Below, in pieces: positions 18,590 through 27,065 of a stretch of 64,000 nt of DNA (its first letter is position 1; each line of letters begins with the position of its first letter). The stretch lies in the NCBI GenBank assembly GCA_905182335.1, contig CAJJBE010000003.1, positions 186,001 through 250,000 on the forward strand. Direction: 5' to 3'. Source of the stretch: Flavobacteriales bacterium UBA4466 (GTDB lineage Bacteria; Bacteroidota; Bacteroidia; Flavobacteriales_D; Crocinitomicaceae). The notes under the pieces were generated by a model. That model had not been told where the DNA came from. It did no database searches and worked only from the letters and a program-made list of their open reading frames with translations. The position numbers and the translations under genes were made by a program.

Positions 18590-19161
18590 TCTGTAGTGTA
18601 TTCTAAAGGTTTACGATGTCCTTTTGGCCATTCAATACTGGGGTATCCAATAAAGAAAAGGCCTAAACATTTGTCTTTTTCTCCCAAACCAAGAAACTCA
18701 TTCATCTCTTGAGTGTAGATAAGCTTTGGAGTTGACCAAAAACCACCTAATCCATATGCAGTACATGTTAGGTGTATGTTTTGAATTGCACAAGCAACTG
18801 CTTCTATCTCTTCTATTTCTAGAATTTTTTCTTCTGGTTGGCGCTCCATGCAAACTGCAATTATTGCAGAAGCCATTGTTGGACGATTTAATAATTTAGA
18901 AACCTTTATATCTGTTTGTTTCTCCTTTGGAGTTAGCTTGATATACGTTTTTACTAAAAAATCACCAAGAGTTTGTCTTGCCTCTTCAGTGAATACTTTG
19001 AAGCGCCATGGCTGTGTATTTCCATGTGTAGGAGCCCATTGTGCATTATTGAGTATTACTTCAAGTTGCTCTTTATGAACCTTTCGATCACTGAATTGCT
19101 CTGGATATATTGTTCTACGTTCTCTTATGAGTTCGTTTATTTCTGATAAATTGAAACGCAT
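18574..19161 (-). CDS. nitroreductase family FMN-dependent oxidoreductase
   Basis: A 195-residue cytoplasmic flavoprotein. The FMN-binding arginine region is IRERRTIYPEQF and the conserved AQWAPTHGNTQPWRF follows. The C-terminal half (YGLGGFWSTPKLIYTQEMNEFLG..LFFIGYP) is typical of the short YdjA-like nitroreductases, which act as homodimers using NAD(P)H. The natural substrate is unknown. It heads a short leftward cluster with the two small envelope genes. Confidence 0.9.
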   Translation of the reverse strand: MRFNLSEINELIRERRTIYPEQFSDRKVHKEQLEVILNNAQWAPTHGNTQPWRFKVFTEEARQTLGDFLVKTYIKLTPKEKQTDIKVSKLLNRPTMASAIIAVCMERQPEEKILEIEEIEAVACAIQNIHLTCTAYGLGGFWSTPKLIYTQEMNEFLGLGEKDKCLGLFFIGYPSIEWPKGHRKPLEYTTEWKTQ

Positions 19162-19284
19162 GCAATTAATTTTGGTATAAAATTAGTAAAAACTTGAACT
19201 GATGAAGAGAAAAGTTTATTCACATATTAAAATAAGCTCTCCTCATCTAGAGTGTATTTCAATAGTGTAATTGTTTTTTTTTTT

Positions 19285-20715
19285 TTAGCGTTCGAGACCT
19301 TTATTCTTATTTTCCCAAGTGCGCTTAATGTAAAAGAAGGTTTTTTCAATAGTTTCGTATTGACCGTTTGGCTTTGGACTTAATGCTGGGCTTGCAACAA
19401 TGTAACCAGACGCATCAATCAAAGTATATTGTGGGTATGCTTCGATAGAGTAATTTTTCCATAAAGAATTTGATTCTGATATACCGTAAACATCCCATGA
19501 CATTTTCTTTATTAGCGTTTTAGCTTCTTCGGGTAATACTTTCTTTGCTTTGTAAACCGAAACAAATTGAACAAAGTCACGATATTTTGAAAATACTTCA
19601 ATTAATAGCGGAATTTCTTCTTTACTTTTTTCACTTTGAGGGTTAAAAAAGTGAATGTAAAGGTGTTTACCTTTATAATTGTAAAGTGTTTTGTTGTCTT
19701 CGCCTTTCCCGATAAACAAAATGTCTGGGGCTTTACCTCCTGGCACCAGAGATTTAATTCGATACGTCAGATTCTTAGCGATTTCTTGATTTGCTTTGAA
19801 TAAACATTTATTTGAAAGGCTATCGAGAATAGTTGAGATGTTTGTTTGAGGGAACTCGTTAGAATTATAGATTTCAGAAAGTGCTTTGATCATAATCAAT
19901 TCTCGAATTCGAAGGTTGATTAGTGTATAGTCACCTCCAAGTGCTTTCATAACTAGAGTAGGGCTACTTTGAAGAATGCCTTCGTATACGGATTGATTGA
20001 CTTCGCTAGAAAGACGTGGAATAATGTTTTGATAAAAAGATGAGATATAAGACATATACACCTCACTGTTATACTGAACGGGTGTATACTTAATATAAAA
20101 ATTATACTTTTCATGTCTACCACGTTCTGTATTTGTCTGAATATTGTCTAATCCAGCAATAGAAAAACGAACATGTGTTTTAAAATAGCTACTAGTATCT
20201 TCTTTGTATGCTTTTTCTACATTTAATTTGAAACGATCCAAGTTTTCTGAAAATACCAGAGGCTCTATATTTTTTCTATAATAATTGTTTCCCATAAAAT
20301 CATATATCCATCTCTGAAATCCTAATATTTTATAATTTATATCTGTACTGTCTAATCCAAAAAAACCAATTTCAATATTATTTCCAGTTGGCTTATACGG
20401 ATCATACTTGTCTTTTTTAGGTATAAAAACATCATATACTCCTCCTTGTTGAACAAAAATAAGCCCCTTATTATTGTTAGATTTCACGATAACTTTTTGA
20501 GTTATAGGAATACTAAACGTTAACGAAAAAGTACTATCCGGTTTAACAGTAGAAGATGTTATTAGAGTTTCGATGTTACTGAAGTAGTCTGTGATTTTAT
20601 AAACCTCGATAGATGAACCAACATATGCCGGTGCAAGACCTTTTATTGTAACGGGCTGAGCGAATGAAAAGCCTATGAATAATGGAATAGAAATAAAGTA
20701 CAGAAATATACGCAT
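19285..20715 (-). CDS. secreted thioredoxin-fold protein of the TlpA type, lacking the CxxC
   Basis: A 476-residue exported protein (signal MRIFLYFISIPLFIGFSFAQ). The N-terminal ~110 residues are a DUF4369-like beta domain, the middle ~210 are helical, and the C-terminus (about 325-470) is a thioredoxin fold. PGGKAPDILF aligns with the usual start of the TlpA domain and EAYPQYTLIDASG contains the cis-proline loop. The position of the WCxxC active site instead reads HFFNPQSEKSKEE, with no cysteine. It therefore should not be a disulfide reductase, and is more likely a binding or scaffold protein. Two CxxC-containing relatives are at 33.4-35.7 kb. Confidence 0.75.
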   Translation of the reverse strand: MRIFLYFISIPLFIGFSFAQPVTIKGLAPAYVGSSIEVYKITDYFSNIETLITSSTVKPDSTFSLTFSIPITQKVIVKSNNNKGLIFVQQGGVYDVFIPKKDKYDPYKPTGNNIEIGFFGLDSTDINYKILGFQRWIYDFMGNNYYRKNIEPLVFSENLDRFKLNVEKAYKEDTSSYFKTHVRFSIAGLDNIQTNTERGRHEKYNFYIKYTPVQYNSEVYMSYISSFYQNIIPRLSSEVNQSVYEGILQSSPTLVMKALGGDYTLINLRIRELIMIKALSEIYNSNEFPQTNISTILDSLSNKCLFKANQEIAKNLTYRIKSLVPGGKAPDILFIGKGEDNKTLYNYKGKHLYIHFFNPQSEKSKEEIPLLIEVFSKYRDFVQFVSVYKAKKVLPEEAKTLIKKMSWDVYGISESNSLWKNYSIEAYPQYTLIDASGYIVASPALSPKPNGQYETIEKTFFYIKRTWENKNKGLER

Positions 20716-20771
20716 GAGCTAAAGGTTAATGCAGTTAGAGATATTGTAATATATTTATTGTATCAATTTAT

Positions 20772-21230
20772 TTAAACGAGAAGGCCAGGATTCGTTACGA
20801 ATTTATCAATTGAGCCACCATACCTATGTATTTCCCGAATTATAGATGAGTTTATTGCTCCATATCTCTGTTCTGTAAGGAGAAATACGGTGTCGATTCC
20901 TGATATGTCAGCATTTATATGAGCTATAGATTTTTCATATTGAAAATCTTTAGAATCTCGTAATCCACGAATAATATGACTTGCCCCTATTTCTTTACAG
21001 AAGTTAACGGTTAATGTTTGAAATACAGCAATACGGACATTTGAGTCATTTTCAAACAGTGATTTAATGTGAGCCATTCTTTTATCTAAATCAAACATAT
21101 ATTTTTTTGAGCTGTTGACACCGATGCCGATAATAACTTTGTCAAAAATCTTTAAGCTTTTTCTAACGACTACTTCATGACCTTTTGTGAAAGGATCAAA
21201 TGAACCTGGGAATAGACCATTTTTTTTCAT
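20772..21230 (-). CDS. coaD: pantetheine-phosphate adenylyltransferase
   Basis: Transfers AMP from ATP to 4'-phosphopantetheine, making dephospho-CoA. The 152-residue length is typical. Motifs: GLFPGSFDPFTKGHEVV (the T/HxGH nucleotidyltransferase signature), the phosphopantetheine region IRGLRDSKDFQYE and the second ATP motif INSSIIREI. The ATG at 21230 gives the canonical MKKNGLFPGSFDP; a TTG three codons earlier is open but unnecessary. It lies 33 bases after rsmD, the common coaD-rsmD-DUF3822 neighbourhood of Bacteroidota. Confidence 0.96.
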   Translation of the reverse strand: MKKNGLFPGSFDPFTKGHEVVVRKSLKIFDKVIIGIGVNSSKKYMFDLDKRMAHIKSLFENDSNVRIAVFQTLTVNFCKEIGASHIIRGLRDSKDFQYEKSIAHINADISGIDTVFLLTEQRYGAINSSIIREIHRYGGSIDKFVTNPGLLV

Positions 21231-21263
21231 GACTGACAAGTTTAAATATTAAATACACCAAAG

Positions 21264-21797
21264 TTATTCAAAAAAGCTAAAGTGAACGTTACCATACATA
21301 CGGGAAAATTCAAAATGGGTTGTCTCTTCGAGTTTTGTATCTCTTCCATGCTCAATAATCAATACGCCATTTTTATTCAGAATATTGTATTCAAACACCA
21401 GTTTCGCAATCTTTGAGTGATGTTCGAAGGTATAAGGAGGGTCCGCAAAAATAAGATCAAATTTCATTTCAGTTGTTTCTAAAAACTTAATGATTTCAGC
21501 CTTATAAATGGTCATTTCATTTTCACATTCCAAATCTTTAACAACTGATTTCATATGCTTAATTGCTGAGTAATTTTTATCAATCGCTAAAACCGTTCCG
21601 ATCTCTCTTGATAGAAACTCAATGGAAATGTTTCCTGTTCCTGCACAGAGATCTAATATTTTTAAATCCGAATTAGGATATTGATGTTCTATAATATTGA
21701 ACAAGCCTTCTTTAGCATAATCCGTTGTTGGCCTAGAAGGAAATCCTTTTGGAAACTTGTATCTTCTAGTTTTATATTTCCCTCTGATTATACGCAC
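21264..21797 (-). CDS. rsmD: 16S rRNA (guanine(966)-N2)-methyltransferase RsmD
   Basis: A 177-residue RsmD-family enzyme that methylates G966 of 16S rRNA with SAM. The start MRIIRGKYKTRRYKFP and PTTDYAKEGLFNII are family hallmarks. LDLCAGTGNISIE is SAM motif I and FADPPYTFEHH holds the catalytic DPPY. Its start overlaps the DUF3822 stop by 10 bases, indicating translational coupling. Confidence 0.95.
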   Translation of the reverse strand: MRIIRGKYKTRRYKFPKGFPSRPTTDYAKEGLFNIIEHQYPNSDLKILDLCAGTGNISIEFLSREIGTVLAIDKNYSAIKHMKSVVKDLECENEMTIYKAEIIKFLETTEMKFDLIFADPPYTFEHHSKIAKLVFEYNILNKNGVLIIEHGRDTKLEETTHFEFSRMYGNVHFSFFE

Positions 21798-22549
21798 AAA
21801 AGCTGTGATTTAGCAATGTAATACTCAGGATAATTTACCTTTAACTTTTGAAGGTCGTTAATACGAGCGATATCTATTTTTAATTTATCTAGAATTAAAC
21901 GGTCGATTCCAGGCCCAATAATAAGCTGGAGTGTTCCATTTTCATTCGTCATTTCTTTTTTCTGTAATACAAACATGAGGTGGTAAATAACATCTTCATG
22001 GTTTTGATAATCAAATGATGAGTAGAACTCTAAATCATTGTTCTTTATAATAGTCAACTGAAAATATCCTTGATGTAATATAACGGTTGAATTTAAATTT
22101 AAGTTGTTTTCAGTGAGGTTCTTTCGTATTATGTGTGACCCCTCATGTTGAATGATAATTCTAGGGAACTTAATGACGAAATAGTATTTGATCCAAAGGG
22201 GGATTTCGTAAATGTTAATTAAACTTAGCTCAGAAATACGATTGTAATCAATGTCGTACTTAGTGGAATCTTTTCCGTAGCATAATTCAAAGATTTCATT
22301 TGGACTAGAATCTGAGAAAATTGAATTAGGAACAAGCGTAGTCCGTTTAAAAGACCATGAAAGAGTTATTTCATCAAAATCTTCATTTAAAAAGTTTGTC
22401 ACTAAAAAGTGATTATTCAAAACTTCTTTTTGAGACGTAGAGCCTTGTTCAAATGAAACGGAAGATTCATGCAACACTACGTTATTCTTTAAGGATACAA
22501 AGTGAATTGCATGTTCTGACAGTTGTATCGCGAGGTGGGTTGCTTTCAT
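21788..22549 (-). CDS. DUF3822 family protein
   Basis: A 253-residue cytoplasmic protein. The opening (THLAIQLSEHAIHFVSL) and later WSFKRTTLVPNSIF match the Bacteroidota-specific DUF3822 family, which has an actin-like/ASKHA appearance (my inference) but no known activity. The position directly upstream of rsmD, overlapping it, is the usual context and is the best clue to function, perhaps in translation or envelope-ribosome coordination. Confidence 0.8.
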   Translation of the reverse strand: MKATHLAIQLSEHAIHFVSLKNNVVLHESSVSFEQGSTSQKEVLNNHFLVTNFLNEDFDEITLSWSFKRTTLVPNSIFSDSSPNEIFELCYGKDSTKYDIDYNRISELSLINIYEIPLWIKYYFVIKFPRIIIQHEGSHIIRKNLTENNLNLNSTVILHQGYFQLTIIKNNDLEFYSSFDYQNHEDVIYHLMFVLQKKEMTNENGTLQLIIGPGIDRLILDKLKIDIARINDLQKLKVNYPEYYIAKSQLLCV

Positions 22550-22552
22550 CTT

Positions 22553-23461
22553 TTATTCAGACTCCCAAGAACCTTCAGTATCACTAGTTTTAAGAGAGCC
22601 AAAATACATCTCTTCTCTGTCTCCATTTTTACCTTTAATTTTAGCAAATGGAATTTTACCTGAAATTTTAATTGTTGGGAAAGAAGCTTCTCCCATTTTC
22701 ACAGAATCAAGAACTTCAATCTTCCATGTCTCACGACCTCCAGTGAAAGGTATGTGCCTTAAAGAATCAGAATTGAAAGGGCCAAATCCTGATTTAACAC
22801 GACTTGATTTATAGCTCTTTCCTCCAAATTTATATTTCATCAATCCAACTTGAATAGTATCTCTTTTGAAGTTGGAGAAGTCTCCTTGGTAATTTGGTCC
22901 TTCAGTCCATTTAGATAGCCTATATGCCTCTTCTTCCGTCATGTTATTGTCAATCGGAGGGTTGCCAGTGTATAAAAATTTATTCTCAGAAGGATTAAGT
23001 TTTCTATTTGGAACAATTCCTTGTGTTTCAACAAATGGTACGGTACCGTTTTTTATAAAATCTTCAATAGCATCCCAATCCCCTAAATACTTACCTGTCT
23101 TGTCAGCATATGCTTTTTGAATGTAACGCACATCTTCCAGGTTTTGTTTAGATAAACTTTTACAAGAATGATAGTTGTTTTCGTAAGTCAAAGTTTCATT
23201 TACACTTGTGTAGGAAACGATAATTGTAAAAACACCTGCGATACCAGATACGATGCCAAAGATATATAAAACCCCAGTTTTAAAATTTCCAGAACTAAAG
23301 ACAATACTTAATCCTCCAGCGATAAATAAAAGAACTGATGCCATCATGAAAATCCCGTCTTGTTGATTAGTTATGCCTATGATTAATAAAAGTAATCCAA
23401 CAATAAAAAATAAAGCGGGTACTGAGTATTTCTTTAAAAGTATTGAAAGGCTATTCGTCAT
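22553..23461 (-). CDS. membrane protein of unknown function with soluble C-terminal domain
   Basis: A 302-residue protein. Three to four membrane helices fill residues 10-100 (LFFIVGLLLLIIGI, FMMASVLLFIAGGLSIVF, GVLYIFGIVSGIAGVFTIIV), followed by ~200 soluble residues containing VRYIQKAYADKTGKYLGDWDA, a motif recalling short periplasmic domains in other Bacteroidota membrane proteins. I cannot name a family. It lies 3 bases upstream of the DUF3822 gene and probably heads the DUF3822-rsmD-coaD operon. Confidence 0.7.
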   Translation of the reverse strand: MTNSLSILLKKYSVPALFFIVGLLLLIIGITNQQDGIFMMASVLLFIAGGLSIVFSSGNFKTGVLYIFGIVSGIAGVFTIIVSYTSVNETLTYENNYHSCKSLSKQNLEDVRYIQKAYADKTGKYLGDWDAIEDFIKNGTVPFVETQGIVPNRKLNPSENKFLYTGNPPIDNNMTEEEAYRLSKWTEGPNYQGDFSNFKRDTIQVGLMKYKFGGKSYKSSRVKSGFGPFNSDSLRHIPFTGGRETWKIEVLDSVKMGEASFPTIKISGKIPFAKIKGKNGDREEMYFGSLKTSDTEGSWESE

Positions 23462-23490
23462 AATCTTAAGTTTTATAATTTGCGTTTAGA

Positions 23491-23498
23491 CAAAACTA
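23491..23498 (-). promoter_or_regulatory. -7 box (TAGTTTTG) at the head of the coaD-rsmD cluster
   Basis: Exact TAnnTTTG match on the minus strand, 29 bases before the ATG of the 302-residue membrane protein. No clear -33 element. Confidence 0.5.
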
Positions 23499-23603
23499 CA
23501 ATTTTTTCGATTTTACGTGCAGTCATAGGCTAGTTTTTTTAAACCTTTTAATCAATGACTATTATATGTGAATCTTCATTACTTTCGTTACAGATAAAAA
23601 ACA

Positions 23604-25037
23604 ATGTCAAAACCGACCTTTTATAACACTTTATTGTCCAAGTTTGGAATGGAACCCACAAAGAGTCAAAGCGTCTTGTTTGATAAGTTAGAGGCGTTTT
23701 TGAGGAGTAAAGAAGGGAAGCAAGCACTAATTATTCGTGGTTATGCCGGTACGGGTAAAACTTCAGTATTGGCTGCTTTTGTAAAAACACTGAAGCACTA
23801 TAAAGTCAAAACTAAATTATTAGCACCTACAGGTCGAGCTGCAAAAGTGTTTAGTCATAAAGCAGGTGAGGATGCTTTAACCATTCATAAACAGATTTAT
23901 CGAAGAAAATCGAAGGTGGATTTGAATGCTGGAATGAGTTTGTCTCCAAATTTATTCAAAAACACGGTTTTCTTAGTTGATGAAGCATCAATGATTGGAG
24001 ATTTAACCTTAAATAAAGACGGTAGCGTAAATGTGAGAAATCTTTTAGAGGATTTGTTTGAATATGTCTTTTTAGGGGAGAATTGTAGGCTTGTTTTGAT
24101 TGGTGATGATGGCCAATTGCCTCCCGTAGGAAGTGATTTCTCTCCTGCATTGAGTAAAGAGTATTTAGAAAACAACTTCTTTTCTGTCAACTTTGAGTCT
24201 TATCAATTAAATGAAGTTGTTCGTCAGGCGAGTGATTCTGAAATTCTTCGAAACGCGACAATTCTTCGGAATACATTATGGGAAGATTACCCAAGGTTTG
24301 ATTTAGTTCCAAATTCAGATTTAAAGCGTATTTCAGGAGTGGAATTACAGGATTACCTTGAGGATAGCTATGGGAAAAATGGCATGGAAGACACGATTGT
24401 GATTACACGTTCAAATAAACAAGCGAATGGCTACAATCAACAAATTCGTGGGCGGATATTGTGGTATGAGGAAACATTGTGCTCAGGTGAGTGCTTGATG
24501 GTTGTCAAAAACAACTACTTCTGGCTAGGAGATGAAACAAAAATTGGATTCATAGCGAATGGGGAGCTTATTAGAGTTAGGCGTGTGGTTAAAACCGAAT
24601 TGATGTATGGTTTTGAATTTGCTCATGTGATAGTCAATTTCGTTGATTATAACTCACTAGGAGATGTGGAGATGATTATTCATCTTGAGTCGTTGTTCGT
24701 TGAAGGCCCTTCATTATCAAGGGGGCGTATGAAAGAATTATTTTTTGCTGTAGAGCAGGATTATGTCCATGAGAAAGTAAAGAGAAAACGTTATGAAGCT
24801 ATATTGGCAGATCCCTATTTTAATGCTTTACAAGTAAAATATGCTTATGCTGTAACATGCCATAAATCACAGGGTGGCCAATGGGTTGATGTATACATTG
24901 ACCAAGGGTTTATAACCAAAGAAACGATGGGGCCTGATTATTACCGTTGGCTGTACACATCTCTAACCCGAGCAACTGGACAAGTTTATCTAGTCAATTT
25001 TTCTAATGAGTTTTTTGATAAAGAGTTTGATTGTTAA
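23604..25037 (+). CDS. RecD-like ATP-dependent DNA helicase (superfamily 1)
   Basis: A 477-residue SF1 helicase core. Walker A is IIRGYAGTGKTS near residue 50, the Walker B is VFLVDEASMIGD, motif III is LVLIGDDGQLPPVG, and the C-terminal UvrD_C_2 domain has KYAYAVTCHKSQGGQW and LYTSLTRATGQVYLV. It is shorter than RecD2, lacking the long N-terminal extension, and matches the short RecD-like helicases of Bacteroidota. Predicted 5'-3' DNA unwinding in repair or recombination. It is a single gene closed by a strong bidirectional terminator. Confidence 0.92.
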   Translation: MSKPTFYNTLLSKFGMEPTKSQSVLFDKLEAFLRSKEGKQALIIRGYAGTGKTSVLAAFVKTLKHYKVKTKLLAPTGRAAKVFSHKAGEDALTIHKQIYRRKSKVDLNAGMSLSPNLFKNTVFLVDEASMIGDLTLNKDGSVNVRNLLEDLFEYVFLGENCRLVLIGDDGQLPPVGSDFSPALSKEYLENNFFSVNFESYQLNEVVRQASDSEILRNATILRNTLWEDYPRFDLVPNSDLKRISGVELQDYLEDSYGKNGMEDTIVITRSNKQANGYNQQIRGRILWYEETLCSGECLMVVKNNYFWLGDETKIGFIANGELIRVRRVVKTELMYGFEFAHVIVNFVDYNSLGDVEMIIHLESLFVEGPSLSRGRMKELFFAVEQDYVHEKVKRKRYEAILADPYFNALQVKYAYAVTCHKSQGGQWVDVYIDQGFITKETMGPDYYRWLYTSLTRATGQVYLVNFSNEFFDKEFDC

Positions 25038-25100
25038 ATGTTGGAAATGACTCATTTTCTTCAACAGTATATCTCTAATAGTAAATCAATGGTTATAAAT

Positions 25101-25131
25101 AAAGAAAGAGGGCCAAGGCCCTCTTTCTTAT
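25101..25131. terminator. bidirectional rho-independent terminator
   Basis: A near-perfect hairpin AAGAAAGAGGGCC-AA-GGCCCTCTTTCTT (effective loop about 4 bases) flanked by A/T-rich sequence. It sits between the rightward helicase gene and the leftward barrel gene and can serve both. Confidence 0.85.
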
Positions 25132-25146
25132 ATTATTATTCTAATC

Positions 25147-25651
25147 TTAGAATCTCCAACCGCAACGTACAGCACTTGTCATTGAGTTATACAACCCTCT
25201 ATCATCATTTACTGCAAAAGACAATCCGAGTTCAAGTCCTAAATATACATTCTCAAAGACGTAATAATCCATTCCTGCTAGTGCATTTAGACCAAAGTCA
25301 TTTGTTTTTTCATCATTTAGGTTTGTAGCTTTCATGCAAAACCCACCTCCTAAATATGGAGATAGCTTATCAGTGCCTTTTAGATGTGTTTCATATCCAA
25401 GGCCAAGATTAAATCCACTAGCTACATCCTCAATTTTGTTTAAATTCATTCCTACTGATAATCGTACTACATCATTGTCATTCATGAAATAACGGATTCT
25501 GACAGCAGGGGCGTTCCAAGAAATTCCTGTAGTAGAATTGTAATTAATCATTCCTTCTAGTGAGAAATTTGAATCATCACTTGAAGCCTTTTGAGCTAAT
25601 AATGTTCCCGAAACGAGAATAGCTCCTAATAAAATTGCTAACTTATTTCAT
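25147..25651 (-). pseudogene. outer-membrane beta-barrel protein with one-base frameshift in codon 3
   Basis: On the minus strand the sequence begins ATG AAA TAA, an immediate stop. Removing one T (position 25645) gives a continuous 167-codon frame with signal peptide MKKLAILLGAILVSGTLLAQ, then a barrel (FSLEGMINYNSTTGISW, RIRYFMNDNDVVRLSVGMN) ending in the terminal aromatic CGWRF. The rest of the frame is free of lesions. The first internal ATG is at 25551, which would delete the signal peptide and the first strand. It is either a recent pseudogene, a phase-variable or recoded start, or a sequencing error. Confidence 0.75.
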
Positions 25652-25911
25652 AATAAACTATTTTTAAGTTTAACACAAACTTACAACTGTATTAGACTCA
25701 TATTGATTCAGTTAATAGCATTAATTAAGAGTGAAATGTTAATAAAGATGACTATTTGGTTTTATTATTAAGCTTTTGATTACGCGATATATTCTTTTTA
25801 TGTGGCGATATTATTACTCTTTTAGGTAATTTAGCCGATTAGGCTGTGTATCATTCTTATTAAATCCACTGAGTAGTATAATTACACTTAAGGTTTAAGT
25901 AGAATATAGAT
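25652..25911. other. intergenic region without recognisable feature
   Basis: About 260 A+T-rich bases between two leftward genes. It must contain the promoter of the barrel gene, but I see no exact TAnnTTTG close to it and no stable hairpin or small reading frame. Confidence 0.4.
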
Positions 25912-26943
25912 TTAATTTTTAACAATTCTTATTGTTGCATTTTCTCCTTTATCTTCGATTTTTACGATGTAAATCCCAGCTTCTAGTGAAGATACATTTA
26001 AGCTAGACCCATTTGATACATTAGCCGAAATCATAATGCGTGCACTTTGATCATAAATGGTTGCTACAGCATTTGAAGAAAACTCACCGTTTAATTTGAT
26101 TTCATTTCCTGTAGGGTTGGGGTAAACGCCAACTTTAAACGTGTTTAATTCATTGACAGCTAGGAATTCATCTGTCTCAATAGAAGATAGGACAAGTGTT
26201 TGAGTAGAAATTGGTGTAGTGGAGCCTTCACTTTGTGCGATTAGCGTTGTATGTGAAAATATAGGTAAGCTTGTGTTTGTTATGTCGTAGTACTCATATT
26301 GGATTCTAATTATTTCAATATCTCCTAAAAAGACAATGTCAGTATATGTAGTGTCAATTATTTTGTAGCGAATAACTTCTGTAATAGTTGTTGATCCTGG
26401 TAAAAGTAAAGTGCCCTGACCATCAATTGATGCATATACAGTTCCAGTAAGTGTGGATGTTTGAGGGAGGCCAGATAGTGTGAAATCAATTTGTCCTGCG
26501 AAATCATCTATTAACATACTTCCATTTAAGAATGGATAATCCATTACTCTTGCTTCATCCATGTCAAACTTAGCAACAACGTCACCTAAAGTAGGCTCAT
26601 TAAACACAAAACCTTGTGACATACGCTGAGTAGATGTGGAGGTGTAATAAGACGCTAATAACGATCCTGCGCTAATTGCAAATGTTGAAGTTGGAAATGA
26701 TAAAGTGTTTGCAGTTAAAGCTGGGTTGTCAACGCCAATAATTCTTGTTTGGCCTGTTATCCCAATAAGGCTTGAATAGTCCCATGTTACACCAGTACCT
26801 TGATTAGCGGAATAATCATCAATTGAATCACAAACATACATTGTAATATTTTCGCCAACAGCAGCTTCATTGGCTTGTGTTAAACTTTGTGATTTCCCTA
26901 CAAAGGCGATCATTAATGATATAAATAACACAGTTTTTTTCAT
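25912..26943 (-). CDS. secreted protein with type IX secretion (type A) C-terminal sorting domain
   Basis: A 343-residue exported protein starting MKKTVLFISLMIAFVGKSQS from the ATG at 26943; an upstream in-frame ATG at 26961 overlaps the promoter. The body is beta-rich and unassigned. The last ~80 residues are a T9SS type A sorting signal: FKVGVYPNPTGNEIKLNGE, then SSLEAGIYIVKIEDKGE and the end IRIVKN. The protein should cross the outer membrane through T9SS and be cell-surface attached or released after cleavage of the signal. Confidence 0.88.
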   Translation of the reverse strand: MKKTVLFISLMIAFVGKSQSLTQANEAAVGENITMYVCDSIDDYSANQGTGVTWDYSSLIGITGQTRIIGVDNPALTANTLSFPTSTFAISAGSLLASYYTSTSTQRMSQGFVFNEPTLGDVVAKFDMDEARVMDYPFLNGSMLIDDFAGQIDFTLSGLPQTSTLTGTVYASIDGQGTLLLPGSTTITEVIRYKIIDTTYTDIVFLGDIEIIRIQYEYYDITNTSLPIFSHTTLIAQSEGSTTPISTQTLVLSSIETDEFLAVNELNTFKVGVYPNPTGNEIKLNGEFSSNAVATIYDQSARIMISANVSNGSSLNVSSLEAGIYIVKIEDKGENATIRIVKN

Positions 26944-26958
26944 AATTATAATTTTTAT

Positions 26959-26990
26959 CAAAAGTAATAAAAATAAGATTCATCTTCAAA
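26959..26990 (-). promoter_or_regulatory. full -33/-7 promoter for the T9SS cargo gene
   Basis: Minus strand reads TTTG, 20 bases, TACTTTTG, an excellent match to the Bacteroidota consensus. The box ends 15 bases before the ATG at 26943. Confidence 0.7.
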
Positions 26991-27027
26991 ATAAGCACAG
27001 ATCTTCATCGTGTTTGGTTTAAGCGAT

Positions 27028-27035
27028 TATCTTTG
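27028..27035 (+). promoter_or_regulatory. -7 box (TATCTTTG) for the MMPL/RND gene
   Basis: Exact TAnnTTTG match, 30 bases before the ATG at 27066. A TTTG at 27013-27016 is too close to act as -33. Confidence 0.55.
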
Positions 27036-27065
27036 CGGTCGAACTTAAGATAGTTATTGATTAAA

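Noticed and set aside
24013-24190. Antisense frames within the helicase gene
   Set aside because: Shadow frames produced by the low-G+C codon pattern; the helicase has all SF1 motifs.
25038-25328. 96-codon open frame on the + strand right after the helicase stop
   Set aside because: It runs through the terminator hairpin and antisense to the barrel gene, with no recognisable domain; a shadow frame.
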